A stretch of 64,000 nucleotides of DNA, taken from assembly GCA_963837365.1 (NCBI GenBank), contig CAWIMW010000006.1, positions 186,001 to 250,000 of the forward strand, in the 5' to 3' direction. Every line of letters starts with the position of its first letter. Within the stretch, counting starts at the first letter, position 1. Positions 1-8,834 of this stretch are shown here, piece by piece. Below the pieces are notes generated by a model. It had not been told where the DNA came from. It saw only the letters and a program-made list of their open reading frames with translations, and ran no database searches. Both the position numbers and the translations under genes were made by a program. This DNA comes from CAWBXL01 sp963837365. GTDB lineage: Bacteria > Acidobacteriota > Terriglobia > Terriglobales > Acidobacteriaceae.

Positions 1-62
1 TTTCACAGGCAAAGCCTGCCCTGAGCGAAATCGAAGGGAGTGCCCGCGCCACATCTTCTTTC

Positions 63-86
63 GCCCCTCCGGGGCTTTTTTCTTTT
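63..86 (+). terminator. Rho-independent terminator of an upstream gene
   Basis: A GCCCC/GGGGC stem with a 3-nt loop is followed by an 11-nt pyrimidine tract with ten T. It would end a plus-strand transcript entering from left of the window. No coding region can be supported in positions 1-187. Confidence 0.6.
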
Positions 87-95
87 GCTAATGGA

Positions 96-132
96 CCCAG
101 GGCGAAGGGCAAAAAACGCCCTTCGCCCTGGG
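96..132. repeat. Perfect 15-bp inverted repeat
   Basis: CCCAGGGCGAAGGGC and its exact complement are separated by 7 nt, giving a strong hairpin 56 bp beyond the stop of the minus-strand DUF2905 gene. It may act as that gene's terminator, although no T tract follows the stem on the minus strand. Confidence 0.6.
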
Positions 133-187
133 CTGCAATCTTGCGCCGCTTCGCGGCTGATTTTTGCCAAGTCCAGTACTTTTTCGG

Positions 188-418
188 TCACCGCCGGAAG
201 CGGCTGATGATGTACAGGACTACGCTCAGCACTACGCTCAGCAGGATGGAAGTGGCCAGCGGGAAATACACCGTGGTGTGCTTGCCGCGATAGAGGATGT
301 CGCCCGGGAGCTTGCCGAGGGGCAGGTTGGTTTTGCCGAGCAACACCAGCGCGAGGCCGGCTATCAGGAGCACGGCCCCGACCAGCATCAGGAACTTGCC
401 CAGATCGGTCATGAACAA
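188..418 (-). CDS. DUF2905 small membrane protein
   Basis: A 76-residue protein with two hydrophobic segments (about residues 8-28 and 53-71) joined by a polar stretch containing GKLPGD. This layout and the LGKTNLPLGKLPGD core are typical of the DUF2905 family, small inner-membrane proteins of unknown role. ATG codons at 418 and 412 are both possible starts. It is transcribed away from the membrane-protein/regulator pair, and a TATAAT-like -10 lies at 448-453. Family assignment is by recognition of the motif; no function can be inferred. Confidence 0.8.
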   Translation of the reverse strand: MFMTDLGKFLMLVGAVLLIAGLALVLLGKTNLPLGKLPGDILYRGKHTTVYFPLATSILLSVVLSVVLYIISRFRR

Positions 419-447
419 AGTTTAGATCATTCTGGACGCTCAATCTG

Positions 448-477
448 ATTATACTTTGTATTGCAAAGAACTTGACA
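448..477. promoter_or_regulatory. Candidate divergent promoter region
   Basis: On the minus strand TATAAT (453 down to 448) is a good -10 for the DUF2905 gene, but its -35 is weak. On the plus strand TTGACA at 472-477 could be a -35 for the gene at 508; the matching -10 (TAGCCT, about 495) is poor, and a transcript from it would be nearly leaderless. Both are predictions from sequence only. Confidence 0.35.
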
Positions 478-507
478 ATCTCTAGCCCTTGCGATAGCCT
501 GCCTCCG

Positions 508-1125
508 ATGCTGGAACACCGCCCACGGCGATTCCGTCGCCGTCCCATCCAGGCTCCACTGCCCAGCCATGCCCTGGAAGACCTGCGCTTCATCCGCCAG
601 ACCATGGAGCAGTCTTCCTCCTTCACGGCGGTTTCCGGGTGGGGGCAGATTGCGGTCGGAGTGAGCGCCCTCATCGCCTCGGCAATTGCCTGGCGGCAAA
701 CCAGCTCCCAACGATGGCTGACGGTTTGGCTGGCAGAAGCTGGGTTTGCGTTTGCGATTGCATACTCCAGCATCTACCGCAAAGCCCGCAGCAAGGGGCT
801 TCCGCTGCACAGCGGTCCGGGTCGCAAATTCGCGGTCAGCTTTCTGCCTCCTGCGGCCGCGGGGCTGGTTCTAACCATCGTCCTTACCCGAGCAGGACTC
901 TCGCAGTTTTTGCCGGGCACATGGCTCTTGATGTATGGCGCAGGAGTCACCACGGGCGGGGCTTTTTCGGTCGCAATTGTGCCGGTCATGGGGAGTTGCT
1001 TCATGCTGGCCGGGGCTGCGGCGTTTGCGGCGCCGCTCACCTGGGGAAATGCATTCATGCTGGGGGGGTTCGGAGGATTGCACATCCTGTTCGGAATTCT
1101 GATCGCGAGGAGACACGGTGGGTAG
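508..1125 (+). CDS. Hypothetical six-TM membrane protein
   Basis: A 205-residue protein with a basic N-terminus (residues 1-20, Arg-rich) and about six hydrophobic segments (46-62, 69-88, 109-127, 136-155, 157-177, 181-200). I do not recognise the family. The start is placed at the ATG at 508; an in-frame TTG at 472 would add 12 residues but overlaps a possible -35. The stop lies 8 bp inside the following winged-helix gene, so the two are probably translationally coupled and the regulator may control or sense this protein. Confidence 0.7.
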   Translation: MLEHRPRRFRRRPIQAPLPSHALEDLRFIRQTMEQSSSFTAVSGWGQIAVGVSALIASAIAWRQTSSQRWLTVWLAEAGFAFAIAYSSIYRKARSKGLPLHSGPGRKFAVSFLPPAAAGLVLTIVLTRAGLSQFLPGTWLLMYGAGVTTGGAFSVAIVPVMGSCFMLAGAAAFAAPLTWGNAFMLGGFGGLHILFGILIARRHGG

Positions 1126-1498
1126 GACCAGGCTGGACGTAAAAAAACATACTGTCGTTCGCCAACATGCATCCTCGCGTTCGGTTGGACATGGCGTGGA
1201 GGATTTTCCCGAACTCGACCGGCTGATCCATGAGCGTATGCGGCTGGGGATTATCAGTGCGCTGGCGGTGAATCAATCGCTGAGCTTTAACGATCTCAAG
1301 CGTTTGCTGAAGACCACTGACGGAAACTTGAGCGTGCATGCACGGAAGCTGGAGGAGGCACAGTACATCGTATGCAGCAAATTTTTTGAAGGACGCATGC
1401 CACGAACGGAATACCGGCTTACCGCGACCGGGAAGAAGGCCTTCGACGAATATCTGGCCGAGATGGAAGAGCTAGTCCGCAGGATGAAAGACCACTAG
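1118..1498 (+). CDS. Winged-helix transcriptional regulator
   Basis: A 126-residue DNA-binding protein. After an N-terminal stretch of about 30 residues comes a winged-helix fold: a segment beginning FPELDRLIHERMRLGI, a helix-turn-helix (SLSFNDLKRLLKTTDGNLSVHARKLEEAQY) and a wing (RTEYRLTATGKKAF). This matches the HTH_34/MarR-like group (PF13601-type) often encoded with a membrane protein. It overlaps the upstream membrane gene by 8 bp, which suggests one transcript. The ligand and target are unknown. A hairpin 15 bp after the stop may be its terminator. Confidence 0.8.
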   Translation: MGRTRLDVKKHTVVRQHASSRSVGHGVEDFPELDRLIHERMRLGIISALAVNQSLSFNDLKRLLKTTDGNLSVHARKLEEAQYIVCSKFFEGRMPRTEYRLTATGKKAFDEYLAEMEELVRRMKDH

Positions 1499-1512
1499 GG
1501 GCAAAAAAACTA

Positions 1513-1541
1513 GGACAGCTCGGAGCCCCCCGAAGCTGTCC
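1513..1541 (+). terminator. Possible terminator hairpin
   Basis: GGACAGCTCGG pairs with CCGAAGCTGTCC with one bulge, just after the winged-helix gene. Only a short AAAACC follows, so it could instead be a simple mRNA-stabilising hairpin. Confidence 0.4.
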
Positions 1542-1667
1542 AAAACCCTCCCGGTTAGAAGGGCGTGTACTGGATAAAAACTAAATTGGGGATGTTGCAC
1601 CAAGGTTGCGACAGCGTTAAATTCCCATGAATTGCTCTACCCGCTAAAACCGAACTACCTTGTCCGT

Positions 1668-1689
1668 GAGCCGGGCAGAAACCCGGCTC
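1668..1689. repeat. Small hairpin upstream of hemL
   Basis: GAGCCGGG and CCCGGCTC flank a 6-nt loop within the 230-bp gap before hemL. The gap holds no gene; a TATAGT element around 1708 could be the hemL -10. Confidence 0.4.
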
Positions 1690-1729
1690 TACGCCTGAAT
1701 GACTGGTATAGTATTTCCGCGCTAAAACC

Positions 1730-3019
1730 ATGCCCCGCAAGACCGAGCAGTCCCGCAAACTACAGCAACGCGCCGAACAACTCATCCCCGGAGGAGTGGA
1801 CTCTCCCGTCCGCGCCTTCCGCGCGGTGGGCGGTGATCCTCCTTTTATTGTCCTGGGACAGGGTTCCCGCATCATGGATGCGGATGGGAACGAATACATC
1901 GACTACGTGGGTTCCTGGGGGCCGCTGATCCTGGGCCATGCACACCCTGCCGTCACCGAAGCCGTCATTGGAGCTGCCAGGAGCGGTACCAGCTTCGGAG
2001 CGTCCATCGCCGCCGAAGCCGATCTGGCTGAGTTAGTGATTTCCGCATTCCCCCACATTCAGAAGGTCCGCTTCGTCAGCTCGGGGACGGAAGCGACCAT
2101 GTCCGCCATCCGCCTGGCGCGTGCTTACACCAGGCGCAAATACATCGTGAAATTCGAAGGTTGCTATCACGGCCACTCGGATGCGCTGTTGGTGAAAGCC
2201 GGCTCAGGGGTAGCGACTTTGGGGATCCCCGGCTCAGCCGGAGTGCTGGAAGAGTACTCGCAATTTACCCTGGCGCTGCCATTTAATGATCTTCCGGCAC
2301 TCGAGCACGCATTCCTTAAATTCAAACACCAAATTGCCTGTGTGATCGTTGAACCGGTTGTGGGCAATATGGGTTGCGTTCCGGGATCAGGCGCTTACCT
2401 GGCAACTTTGCGCACCATCACCCAACGGGAAAAAGCGCTCCTCATTTTCGATGAAGTCATGACCGGATTCCGCCTGGCGTTTGGTGGCGCGCAGGAGCTT
2501 TATGGCATCAAGCCTGACCTGACCACGATGGGCAAGATCATCGGCGGTGGGCTTCCGGTTGGAGGGTACGGCGGTCCCGCAGAAATTATGGATTTGGTTG
2601 CACCGCTGGGGCCGATGTATCAGGCGGGAACGCTATCGGGAAATCCGCTGGCCATGGCGGCAGGCATCGCCATGCTTCGCTTCCTGAAAGAACATAAAAA
2701 CGAAGTTTATCCACAACTGGAAAAACTGAGCGCGCAACTGGTTGAGGGGATCACGGCAGTCGCCAAAGACAAAGGTGTGCAGCTTTGCGCCAATCGTGTG
2801 GGATCGATGTTCACCTGGTTTTTCCAGCCGGGGCCTGTGTTTGATTGGGGAACGGCGTCAAAGTCCGACACAGAAGCCTTTGGAAAATTCTTCCGCGGAA
2901 TGCTGGACAACGGAGTGTATCTGCCGCCATCGCAATATGAGGCCGCGTTCCTGAGCGCTGCCCACACGGAAGAAGATGTGCAGAAAACAATTGAAGCAGC
3001 CAAACAAGCCTTTGCGTAG
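1730..3019 (+). CDS. hemL: Glutamate-1-semialdehyde 2,1-aminomutase
   Basis: A 429-residue class-III PLP aminotransferase-fold enzyme that converts glutamate-1-semialdehyde to 5-aminolevulinate in the C5 tetrapyrrole pathway (cytosol). Seen: the N-terminal signature IPGGVDSPVRAF, the SSGTEATMSAIRLAR cofactor phosphate-binding segment, GCYHGHSD, IFDEVMTGFR, and the PLP lysine K269 in TMGKIIGGGLPVGGYGG. Length fits the family (about 425-430). The ATG at 1730 is the natural start. It stands alone, with no other heme gene beside it in the window, and is followed by inverted repeats. Confidence 0.97.
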   Translation: MPRKTEQSRKLQQRAEQLIPGGVDSPVRAFRAVGGDPPFIVLGQGSRIMDADGNEYIDYVGSWGPLILGHAHPAVTEAVIGAARSGTSFGASIAAEADLAELVISAFPHIQKVRFVSSGTEATMSAIRLARAYTRRKYIVKFEGCYHGHSDALLVKAGSGVATLGIPGSAGVLEEYSQFTLALPFNDLPALEHAFLKFKHQIACVIVEPVVGNMGCVPGSGAYLATLRTITQREKALLIFDEVMTGFRLAFGGAQELYGIKPDLTTMGKIIGGGLPVGGYGGPAEIMDLVAPLGPMYQAGTLSGNPLAMAAGIAMLRFLKEHKNEVYPQLEKLSAQLVEGITAVAKDKGVQLCANRVGSMFTWFFQPGPVFDWGTASKSDTEAFGKFFRGMLDNGVYLPPSQYEAAFLSAAHTEEDVQKTIEAAKQAFA

Positions 3020-3094
3020 AGCGGACACTCTTATCCGCTCCCTTACCACCAGAAACGATGTCAACTGATCCCTGGCTACGTCTCCACTGCCGGC

Positions 3095-3118
3095 AGGGCG
3101 GACAGCAGTGTCCGCCCT
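3095..3118. terminator. Bidirectional hairpin between convergent genes
   Basis: AGGGCGGACA and TGTCCGCCCT form a perfect 10-bp stem around a GCAG loop. It sits between hemL and the convergent deacetylase gene and overlaps the last two bases of the deacetylase stop codon. A weaker hairpin (GCGGA...TCCGC) lies at about 3021-3038. It could terminate both transcripts, but no T tract follows. Confidence 0.5.
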
Positions 3119-3815
3119 ACATCATTTCCGGGACCGTCACAAACTCATAGCCTTCCGCTTTGTACTTTGTGATGATGCGATCAGTGGCTTTCACCGTGTG
3201 CGAGCGGTCCACTCCCATCTCCACATGCCGGCCATCATGCAGGAGGATCACATCTCCTCCATGAAACTGGCGTTTCACGTGTTGCTCGATTTGCTCGGGA
3301 GTGGTTACCTTCCAGTCGTAACAGGTAATGCTCCACATCACTGGCTCGAGTTCCATTTCCCGCGCAATACGTAGGACAGAAGGACGCCGCCCACCATAGG
3401 GCGGCCGGAACAAGCTCGGCTTTTTTCCGATGGTATCGCTCAAAACGCTTTGACACATGCTGAGCTGAATACGAACTTGCGTCTGACTTTGAAATGCCAG
3501 GTTGGGATGGGTGTAAGTGTGATTGCCTACGATGTGTCCGGCCTTGATCAGATCGCGTACGATCTGTGGTTTCTGCTGCACGTAGCGGCCGATGGTGAAG
3601 AACGTCGCGTGTACGTTGTGCTTGGCCAAGACCTCCATCAATTGCAGCGTGTAAGGATCATTCGGGCCGTCGTCGTAGGTCAGGGCAAGTTTCTTAGGTG
3701 CATGAGGCAATCGCGTAAATGTTTTTCCGTACCACTGCCCTGAAGGGGACATGGACTGATAACCGGCGGCCGACGCCGCAGCAAGCGCAGCAGCGGATAA
3801 GACGTATTCATACAT
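3117..3815 (-). CDS. Polysaccharide deacetylase (NodB-type)
   Basis: A NodB-homology (carbohydrate esterase 4) enzyme that removes acetyl groups from N-acetylglucosamine-containing polymers such as peptidoglycan or chitin oligomers. Seen: TYDDGP (catalytic Asp plus metal Asp), HTYTHP (metal His pair), RPPYGGRRP, and DWKVTTPEQI and DVILLHDG near the end. A short hydrophobic N-terminus (LSAAALAAASAAGY) suggests export or anchoring. I chose the ATG at 3815, directly before that segment; an upstream in-frame codon at 3866 is unlikely because it adds a Cys-rich non-signal stretch. The substrate is not determinable. Confidence 0.9.
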   Translation of the reverse strand: MYEYVLSAAALAAASAAGYQSMSPSGQWYGKTFTRLPHAPKKLALTYDDGPNDPYTLQLMEVLAKHNVHATFFTIGRYVQQKPQIVRDLIKAGHIVGNHTYTHPNLAFQSQTQVRIQLSMCQSVLSDTIGKKPSLFRPPYGGRRPSVLRIAREMELEPVMWSITCYDWKVTTPEQIEQHVKRQFHGGDVILLHDGRHVEMGVDRSHTVKATDRIITKYKAEGYEFVTVPEMM

Positions 3816-3858
3816 GCTGACGCGATTGTAAACGCAGCACCCCGTAATGTGCGCCCCA

Positions 3859-3978
3859 TTTGTCATTCCGACAATGAGCGTAGCTCAGAGGAGGAATCTG
3901 CTATTGGCCGACACGGTTGCAACCCTGTCCAGGAAAGCAGATTCCTCGCGCGATCAACCCGCGCTTCGGAATGACAAA
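3859..3978. repeat. Dispersed inverted-repeat element, family TTTGTCATTCCGA (copy 1)
   Basis: A 120-bp element with 13-bp perfect terminal inverted repeats (TTTGTCATTCCGA / TCGGAATGACAAA) and nested internal arms (GAGGAATCTGCT and AGCAGATTCCTC). Copies 2 and 3 lie at 21822-21925 and 59051-59149. It occupies the space between the deacetylase start and the M2 peptidase start. It codes for nothing and resembles a MITE or REPIN. Confidence 0.85.
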
Positions 3979-4020
3979 GGGGGCTGGCAGCCCCGTATAA
4001 TGCCGTGCAGAGAGGTGCCG

Positions 4021-5814
4021 ATGAAAATCCAGATATTGTTTTTACTCCTTCTTTTTTGTGTCGCACTTTACTCGCAGACTACGTCCAGTCCCACGGCCGC
4101 CGATGCACAAGCATTCATGGACCAAGCACAAGCTCGCTTGGCCGAGCTCAGCGTCAAAGTAAATCGTGCCCAGTGGGTGCAGGAAAACTTCATTACCGAT
4201 GACACGGAAGCTCTGGCTGCTGACGCGCAGGACCAAATCACCGCTGTAACCACCGATCTGGTGGAGCAGGCCAAGCGGTTCGATGGATTGGATCTACCTC
4301 CCGAATTGGCGCGCAAGTTCATGTTGCTGCGGTTGTCGCTGACCGCTCCTGCCCCCAAAGACGCGGCGATCCGAAAGGAAATGACGCAGATTGCAGTCTC
4401 GATGGATGCCGACTACGGCAAGGGTAAGTACTGCCGCAAGCCTGACGATTGCCTGGATATCACCGCCATCGAGCGCATCATGGCCAACAGCCGTGATCCC
4501 GAAGAATTGAAAGATGTCTGGGTTGGTTGGCGCAAAGTGGGCGCTCCCATGCGTCAGAAGTATGCGCGGTTTGTCGAGCTCTCCAATCAAGGAGCGCGGG
4601 AAATTGGATTCAAAGATGTCGGTGTGATGTGGCGCTCCGGTTACGACATGACTCCGGAGCAGTTCAGCGCCGAGTTGGAGCGGCTGTGGCAGCAGGTGCG
4701 CCCGCTATATCTTTCGCTGCATACCTATGTCCGGGCGCGGCTGGTGAAGCAATACGGGCCGAGTGTAGTTCCGCCGGATGGGCCGATTCCCGCTCACCTT
4801 CTCGGAAATCCGTGGGCACAGGAGTGGGGAAATATTTTCCCGCTGATGGGTCTGCCGGAGTCGAGCAAGAGCTACGACACCAGCGAATTGCTCAAGGCGA
4901 AAAATCTTGATGCCAAGGGCATGGTGAAATACGGCGAAGGATTCTTTACTTCACTGGGCTTTGCTCCGCTGCCGCAAACTTTCTGGGAGCGGTCATTGTT
5001 TACCAAGCCGCGCGACCGTGACGTGGTTTGCCACGCCAGTGCCTGGGACCTGGACAACAAAGATGATGTCCGTATCAAGATGTGCATTCAGGTGCGCGGC
5101 GTGGATTTCGTCACCGTTCATCACGAACTCGGACACAACTTCTACCAGCGGGCGTACAAGGACCAGCCTTATCTGTTCGAAAATGGGGCCAATGACGGCT
5201 TCCACGAAGCCATTGGCGACACCATTGCGCTGGCGATCACTCCGGAGTATTTGCACAAAGTCGGATTGCTGGAGAAAGTTCCCGAAGGCGGCAACGATAT
5301 TCCTGACCTGCTGAAGCAGGCCCTCGACAAAGTTGGTTTTCTTCCCTTCGGTCTGCTGATTGATCAATGGCGCTGGAAAGTATTTTCCGGTGAGATCAAG
5401 CCTGCCGGCTACAACCAAGCATGGTGGGACTTGCGGCTGAAGTATCAGGGCGTCGCGCCTCCAGTCGCGCGCTCGGAAGCAGACTTCGATCCCGGCGCGA
5501 AGTACCACATTCCCGCGAACGTCCCTTACACCCGCTATTTTCTGGCACGCATCCTGCAATTCCAGTTCTACCGCGCGCTTTGCCGCGAGTCAGGCTATAA
5601 GGGGCCGCTCAACCACTGCACCTTCTTTGGCTCGAAAGAAGCCGGAGCGAAGCTCAACAAGATGCTGGAGATGGGACAAAGCAAGCCGTGGCCTGATGCT
5701 CTCGAAGCCATGACCGGCGAACGCCAGATCGACGGCAATGCCTTGCTGGAATACTTTGCTCCGCTCAAGAAGTGGCTGGATGAGCAAAACAAGGGTCAGA
5801 AAGTAGGCTGGTAA
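4021..5814 (+). CDS. M2 family peptidyl-dipeptidase (ACE-like), exported
   Basis: A 597-residue angiotensin-converting-enzyme-type zinc metallopeptidase that would release C-terminal dipeptides outside the cytoplasm. A signal peptide is clear (MKIQILFLLLLFCVALYSQ). The zinc motif is HELGH at residues 368-372, followed by NDGFHEAIGDTIAL with the third ligand Glu; family members usually have HEMGH. Length fits single-domain bacterial ACE homologues. The open frame extends upstream to 3847, but that part runs through repeat copy 1, so the ATG at 4021 is preferred. An M3 peptidase gene follows 62 bp later. Confidence 0.92.
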   Translation: MKIQILFLLLLFCVALYSQTTSSPTAADAQAFMDQAQARLAELSVKVNRAQWVQENFITDDTEALAADAQDQITAVTTDLVEQAKRFDGLDLPPELARKFMLLRLSLTAPAPKDAAIRKEMTQIAVSMDADYGKGKYCRKPDDCLDITAIERIMANSRDPEELKDVWVGWRKVGAPMRQKYARFVELSNQGAREIGFKDVGVMWRSGYDMTPEQFSAELERLWQQVRPLYLSLHTYVRARLVKQYGPSVVPPDGPIPAHLLGNPWAQEWGNIFPLMGLPESSKSYDTSELLKAKNLDAKGMVKYGEGFFTSLGFAPLPQTFWERSLFTKPRDRDVVCHASAWDLDNKDDVRIKMCIQVRGVDFVTVHHELGHNFYQRAYKDQPYLFENGANDGFHEAIGDTIALAITPEYLHKVGLLEKVPEGGNDIPDLLKQALDKVGFLPFGLLIDQWRWKVFSGEIKPAGYNQAWWDLRLKYQGVAPPVARSEADFDPGAKYHIPANVPYTRYFLARILQFQFYRALCRESGYKGPLNHCTFFGSKEAGAKLNKMLEMGQSKPWPDALEAMTGERQIDGNALLEYFAPLKKWLDEQNKGQKVGW

Positions 5815-5876
5815 AGCTCACCAGGCTGAATCTGATACGTCTTTAGCTCATGGGCCTGATGCCCGAAAGGACTTCT

Positions 5877-7919
5877 ATGTCAAAAATCGCTGGTTATGGA
5901 GTGGTGGCGGTGGTTTGTGTGGCGAGCGCCTGGGCGCAAATGGCGCCGACCGCGCAACCGCCTCTGTGGACGGCTAAGCCTGATGTCGCTGCATTCGAGA
6001 AGGTTGAAAATGAGCACCTGGCTGCGGCGGAGCGCTCGATCGCCGCGATGGTTGGCGTCAAGGGCGCCAGAAGCATCGAGAATACCCTGGCTCCGTATGA
6101 TGACGCGGTCCGCGAAATCGACACCGCAGCCTATTTCGCCAGCCTGATGCAGCAAGTCCATCCTGATGTGACTTTCCGTGACCATGCGACTGCGATGTTC
6201 ACCAAAGCTGCGGCTGCGCAGACTGCCAATTCATTGAACCGCGACGTGTACAACGCTTTGGCCAGTCTGGACGTCTCGAAGACGGATGCCGCTACCAAAT
6301 ATTATGTGGAGCGCACGTTGCTGGAATTTCGACTGGCTGGTGTGAATAAGGATGACGCGACCCGCGCCAAACTGAAAGAGCTCAACGACCAGCTTACCCA
6401 GCAGCAGTCCATTTTCGACCGCAATATTTCCGACGACCAAAAGAGTGTGGAAGCAACTGCCGCTGAGCTTGACGGACTGCCACAGGACTATATCGATCGG
6501 CACAAGCTGGGTGCTGACAAAAAGATCCACATCACCACCAATTACCCGGACATCTTCCCCGTTTTCCAGTTTGCCAAAAGCGATGATTTGCGGCGGCGCA
6601 TGTTGATTGCGTTCGATACCCGGGCCTATCCCAAGAACCAGGAGGTCCTAAGACAAATGATGCAGACCCGCTATGCGATAGCGACCTTGCTCGGTTACTC
6701 CTCGTGGGCGGACTACAACGCAGCCGACAAGATGATCGTGAACGGCCAGAACATCAGTGACTTCATCGCGAAATTAGGCGAAGCTACGCACGCGACCGCG
6801 GCCCGGGAATTTTCCATGATCCTGGCGGAAAAGCAAAAAACACACCCCGACGCCAAAGAAGTGTGGGATTACGAAGGCAGTTACTACAAAGAACTGCTGC
6901 GCCGTTCGCAGTACTCTTTCGATTCGCAGTCGGTACGGCCTTATTTGCCATACAAACAAGTACGCCAGGGGATTTTGGACACAGCTGCCAAGTTCTTCCA
7001 GTTGACTTTCAAGCAAGAAGAAGGCGTTCCCGGATGGGACCCCACCATCGAAACCTGGGACGTGTACGACAAAGGCAAAATGGTCGGCCGGTTCTATCTG
7101 GACATGCACCCGCGTCCGGGCAAGTTCAGCCACGCGGAAATGGTGCCGGTATTGGACGGCATTCGCGGAAAACAGTTGCCGGAAGCCACGCTGGTTTGCA
7201 ATTTCCCCGCTCCAACCGACACCGATGCAGGCCTGATGGACATTGGCGATGTAGAAACATTCTTCCATGAATTCGGACACCTGATGCACTGGATCCTCGC
7301 CGGACAACAACAGTGGGCAGGAATCAGCGGGATCACCATGGAAGCGGATTTCGGCGAGGCCCCATCGCAAATGCTGGAGGAGTTGATCCGCAGTCCAGAA
7401 GTCCTACGTACCTTCGCCAAGCATTACAAAACCGGCGAGAGGATCCCCTTAGAGCTGATCGCCAAGATGAATCGCGCGAATGCGTTTGGGCGGGCTGGGT
7501 ACGTGTCCACGCAGGATGCCTATTCCGCGATTTCCTACGAGCTTTACGAAAGCGATCCCAAGGATGTAAACCCGGATGCCATTACGGATGACGCTCTGAG
7601 CCGGTTTACCTTTAGCAAACAGACGCCGGGAACTCACATGTGGGCCTCATTTGGCCACCTGGGAGGGTATTCGTCGGCATACTACACCTATATGTGGGAC
7701 GAAGTGATCGCTGTGGATTTTTTTGCGCAGTTTGACCGGCAAAATCCGTTCGCCGGCGATGCTCCGGCCCGTTATCGCCGTCTTGTTCTGGAGCCGGGAG
7801 GTTCGATGTCGGCCAATGACCTGGTAAAGAATTTCCTCGGTCGCCCGCAGAACATGGACGCCCTCAAGACTTGGATGGGACAAGAGTTTAGCTCCGGAGT
7901 CTCAGCCGCTGGAAAATAA
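5877..7919 (+). CDS. M3 family oligopeptidase, exported
   Basis: A 680-residue thimet-oligopeptidase/Dcp-family zinc metallopeptidase. Seen: HEFGH at residues 464-468 in VETFFHEFGHLMHWIL, with the distal Glu in MEADFGEAPSQMLEEL. An N-terminal signal peptide ending near SAWAQ places it outside the cytoplasm, unlike cytosolic OpdA/PepF. The ATG at 5877 begins the signal peptide directly; the frame is open to 5850. It probably forms an operon with the upstream M2 gene, and together they look like a periplasmic peptide-degrading set. Confidence 0.93.
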   Translation: MSKIAGYGVVAVVCVASAWAQMAPTAQPPLWTAKPDVAAFEKVENEHLAAAERSIAAMVGVKGARSIENTLAPYDDAVREIDTAAYFASLMQQVHPDVTFRDHATAMFTKAAAAQTANSLNRDVYNALASLDVSKTDAATKYYVERTLLEFRLAGVNKDDATRAKLKELNDQLTQQQSIFDRNISDDQKSVEATAAELDGLPQDYIDRHKLGADKKIHITTNYPDIFPVFQFAKSDDLRRRMLIAFDTRAYPKNQEVLRQMMQTRYAIATLLGYSSWADYNAADKMIVNGQNISDFIAKLGEATHATAAREFSMILAEKQKTHPDAKEVWDYEGSYYKELLRRSQYSFDSQSVRPYLPYKQVRQGILDTAAKFFQLTFKQEEGVPGWDPTIETWDVYDKGKMVGRFYLDMHPRPGKFSHAEMVPVLDGIRGKQLPEATLVCNFPAPTDTDAGLMDIGDVETFFHEFGHLMHWILAGQQQWAGISGITMEADFGEAPSQMLEELIRSPEVLRTFAKHYKTGERIPLELIAKMNRANAFGRAGYVSTQDAYSAISYELYESDPKDVNPDAITDDALSRFTFSKQTPGTHMWASFGHLGGYSSAYYTYMWDEVIAVDFFAQFDRQNPFAGDAPARYRRLVLEPGGSMSANDLVKNFLGRPQNMDALKTWMGQEFSSGVSAAGK

Positions 7920-7995
7920 TAGAGCAGCAACCCGCGCCAACACCTCGGGTGTTCTCCGCATCTTTACTAATAGTATTGATTTTAGGAGGCTGCCC

Positions 7996-8370
7996 ATGAG
8001 AACACGCAACAAAGCTCTAACCAACGTACTGCTGGGAGCCGGGGCATATGTCCTGGATTCGCTACGGGAACGAGTTGCGGACAATGTGGATGATTTTCGC
8101 GATCGTGCCCGCGAAACCTACGGAATCGCTGCTTCCCGCACCTCGCGGGCCGCAGCGGCATTGCGGGGCGAGGAGAGAAGTATATGGGGCCCGGCCGCGG
8201 CGCTAGTGGTTGGACTTGGCGTAGGCGTGGGAGTAGGAATGCTTGTCGCGCCTGCCAGTGGCATAGAAACTCGCCGCAATATCGCCGGCAAAGTGACTGA
8301 TTTCGGCGAGAAAGTACGCCGTCGCGCCCAGGCGGTTGAGCTCGACAATACCGGCACGTACGGCACCTAA
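7996..8370 (+). CDS. YtxH-like membrane protein
   Basis: A 124-residue protein with a glycine/valine-rich hydrophobic segment at about residues 68-92, then TRRNIAGKVTDFGEKVRRRA. This is the pattern of YtxH-domain (gas-vesicle/stress-related) proteins: a glycine-zipper-like membrane helix ending in a proline, then a charged tail. The preceding AGGAGG-type site (7984-7989) supports the ATG at 7996. A role in stress or envelope is typical for the family, but nothing here proves it. Confidence 0.75.
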   Translation: MRTRNKALTNVLLGAGAYVLDSLRERVADNVDDFRDRARETYGIAASRTSRAAAALRGEERSIWGPAAALVVGLGVGVGVGMLVAPASGIETRRNIAGKVTDFGEKVRRRAQAVELDNTGTYGT

Positions 8371-8387
8371 CCCACGCAACTAACTTG

Positions 8388-8428
8388 ACTGTCTGCTTGT
8401 GGATGTCTACAGGCAGGCAGTTTCTTTA
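8388..8428 (+). terminator. Terminator after the YtxH-like gene
   Basis: ACTGTCTGCTTGT pairs (with G-U pairs) with ACAGGCAGGCAGT around a short loop, followed by TTCTTT. Confidence 0.55.
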
Positions 8429-8468
8429 AAAGTAGAACCCGTTACCTTTGCGCGGCGTCTAACCCAGC

Positions 8469-8834
8469 ATGACGCCCGAAAAAATAAACCTGTCGCAGAA
8501 ATTTGCTTCGTTCTCCGAATACTGGAAACCAAAAATTGCCGGGGAAATCAATGATTCCTACGTCAAGCTGGTCAAATTCCAGGGAGAATTCGTCTGGCAC
8601 CATCACGAAATGGAAGACGAACTTTTTCTGGTGGTCAAAGGCCGTATGTTGATGCGTTTTCGTGAGCGCGACGTCTGGGTGGATGAAGGAGAATTCATCA
8701 TCGTGCCGCGTGGAGTCGAGCACATGCCGGTGGCGCCGGAAGAAGTCCAGGTAATACTGCTGGAGCCTAAGAGCACACTCAATACCGGCAACCTGCAGAA
8801 TGAGCGGACGGTTCCGCAGCTGGAGCGAATCTAG
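8469..8834 (+). CDS. Cupin-domain protein
   Basis: A 121-residue single-domain cupin. The metal-binding motif is visible: GEFVWHHHEMEDELFLVVKGRM (cupin motif 1, with the three His and the Glu) and the later PRGVEHMP (motif 2 His). Such small cupins may be isomerases, sugar or polyketide-modifying enzymes, or metal-dependent binding proteins; the substrate cannot be told. It is convergent with the secreted protein gene that ends next to its stop. Confidence 0.85.
   Translation: MTPEKINLSQKFASFSEYWKPKIAGEINDSYVKLVKFQGEFVWHHHEMEDELFLVVKGRMLMRFRERDVWVDEGEFIIVPRGVEHMPVAPEEVQVILLEPKSTLNTGNLQNERTVPQLERI

Noticed and set aside
3..773. Long minus-strand open frame at the left edge
   Set aside because: It overlaps two better-supported genes, shows no domain and has the arginine/serine-rich composition of an antisense shadow.
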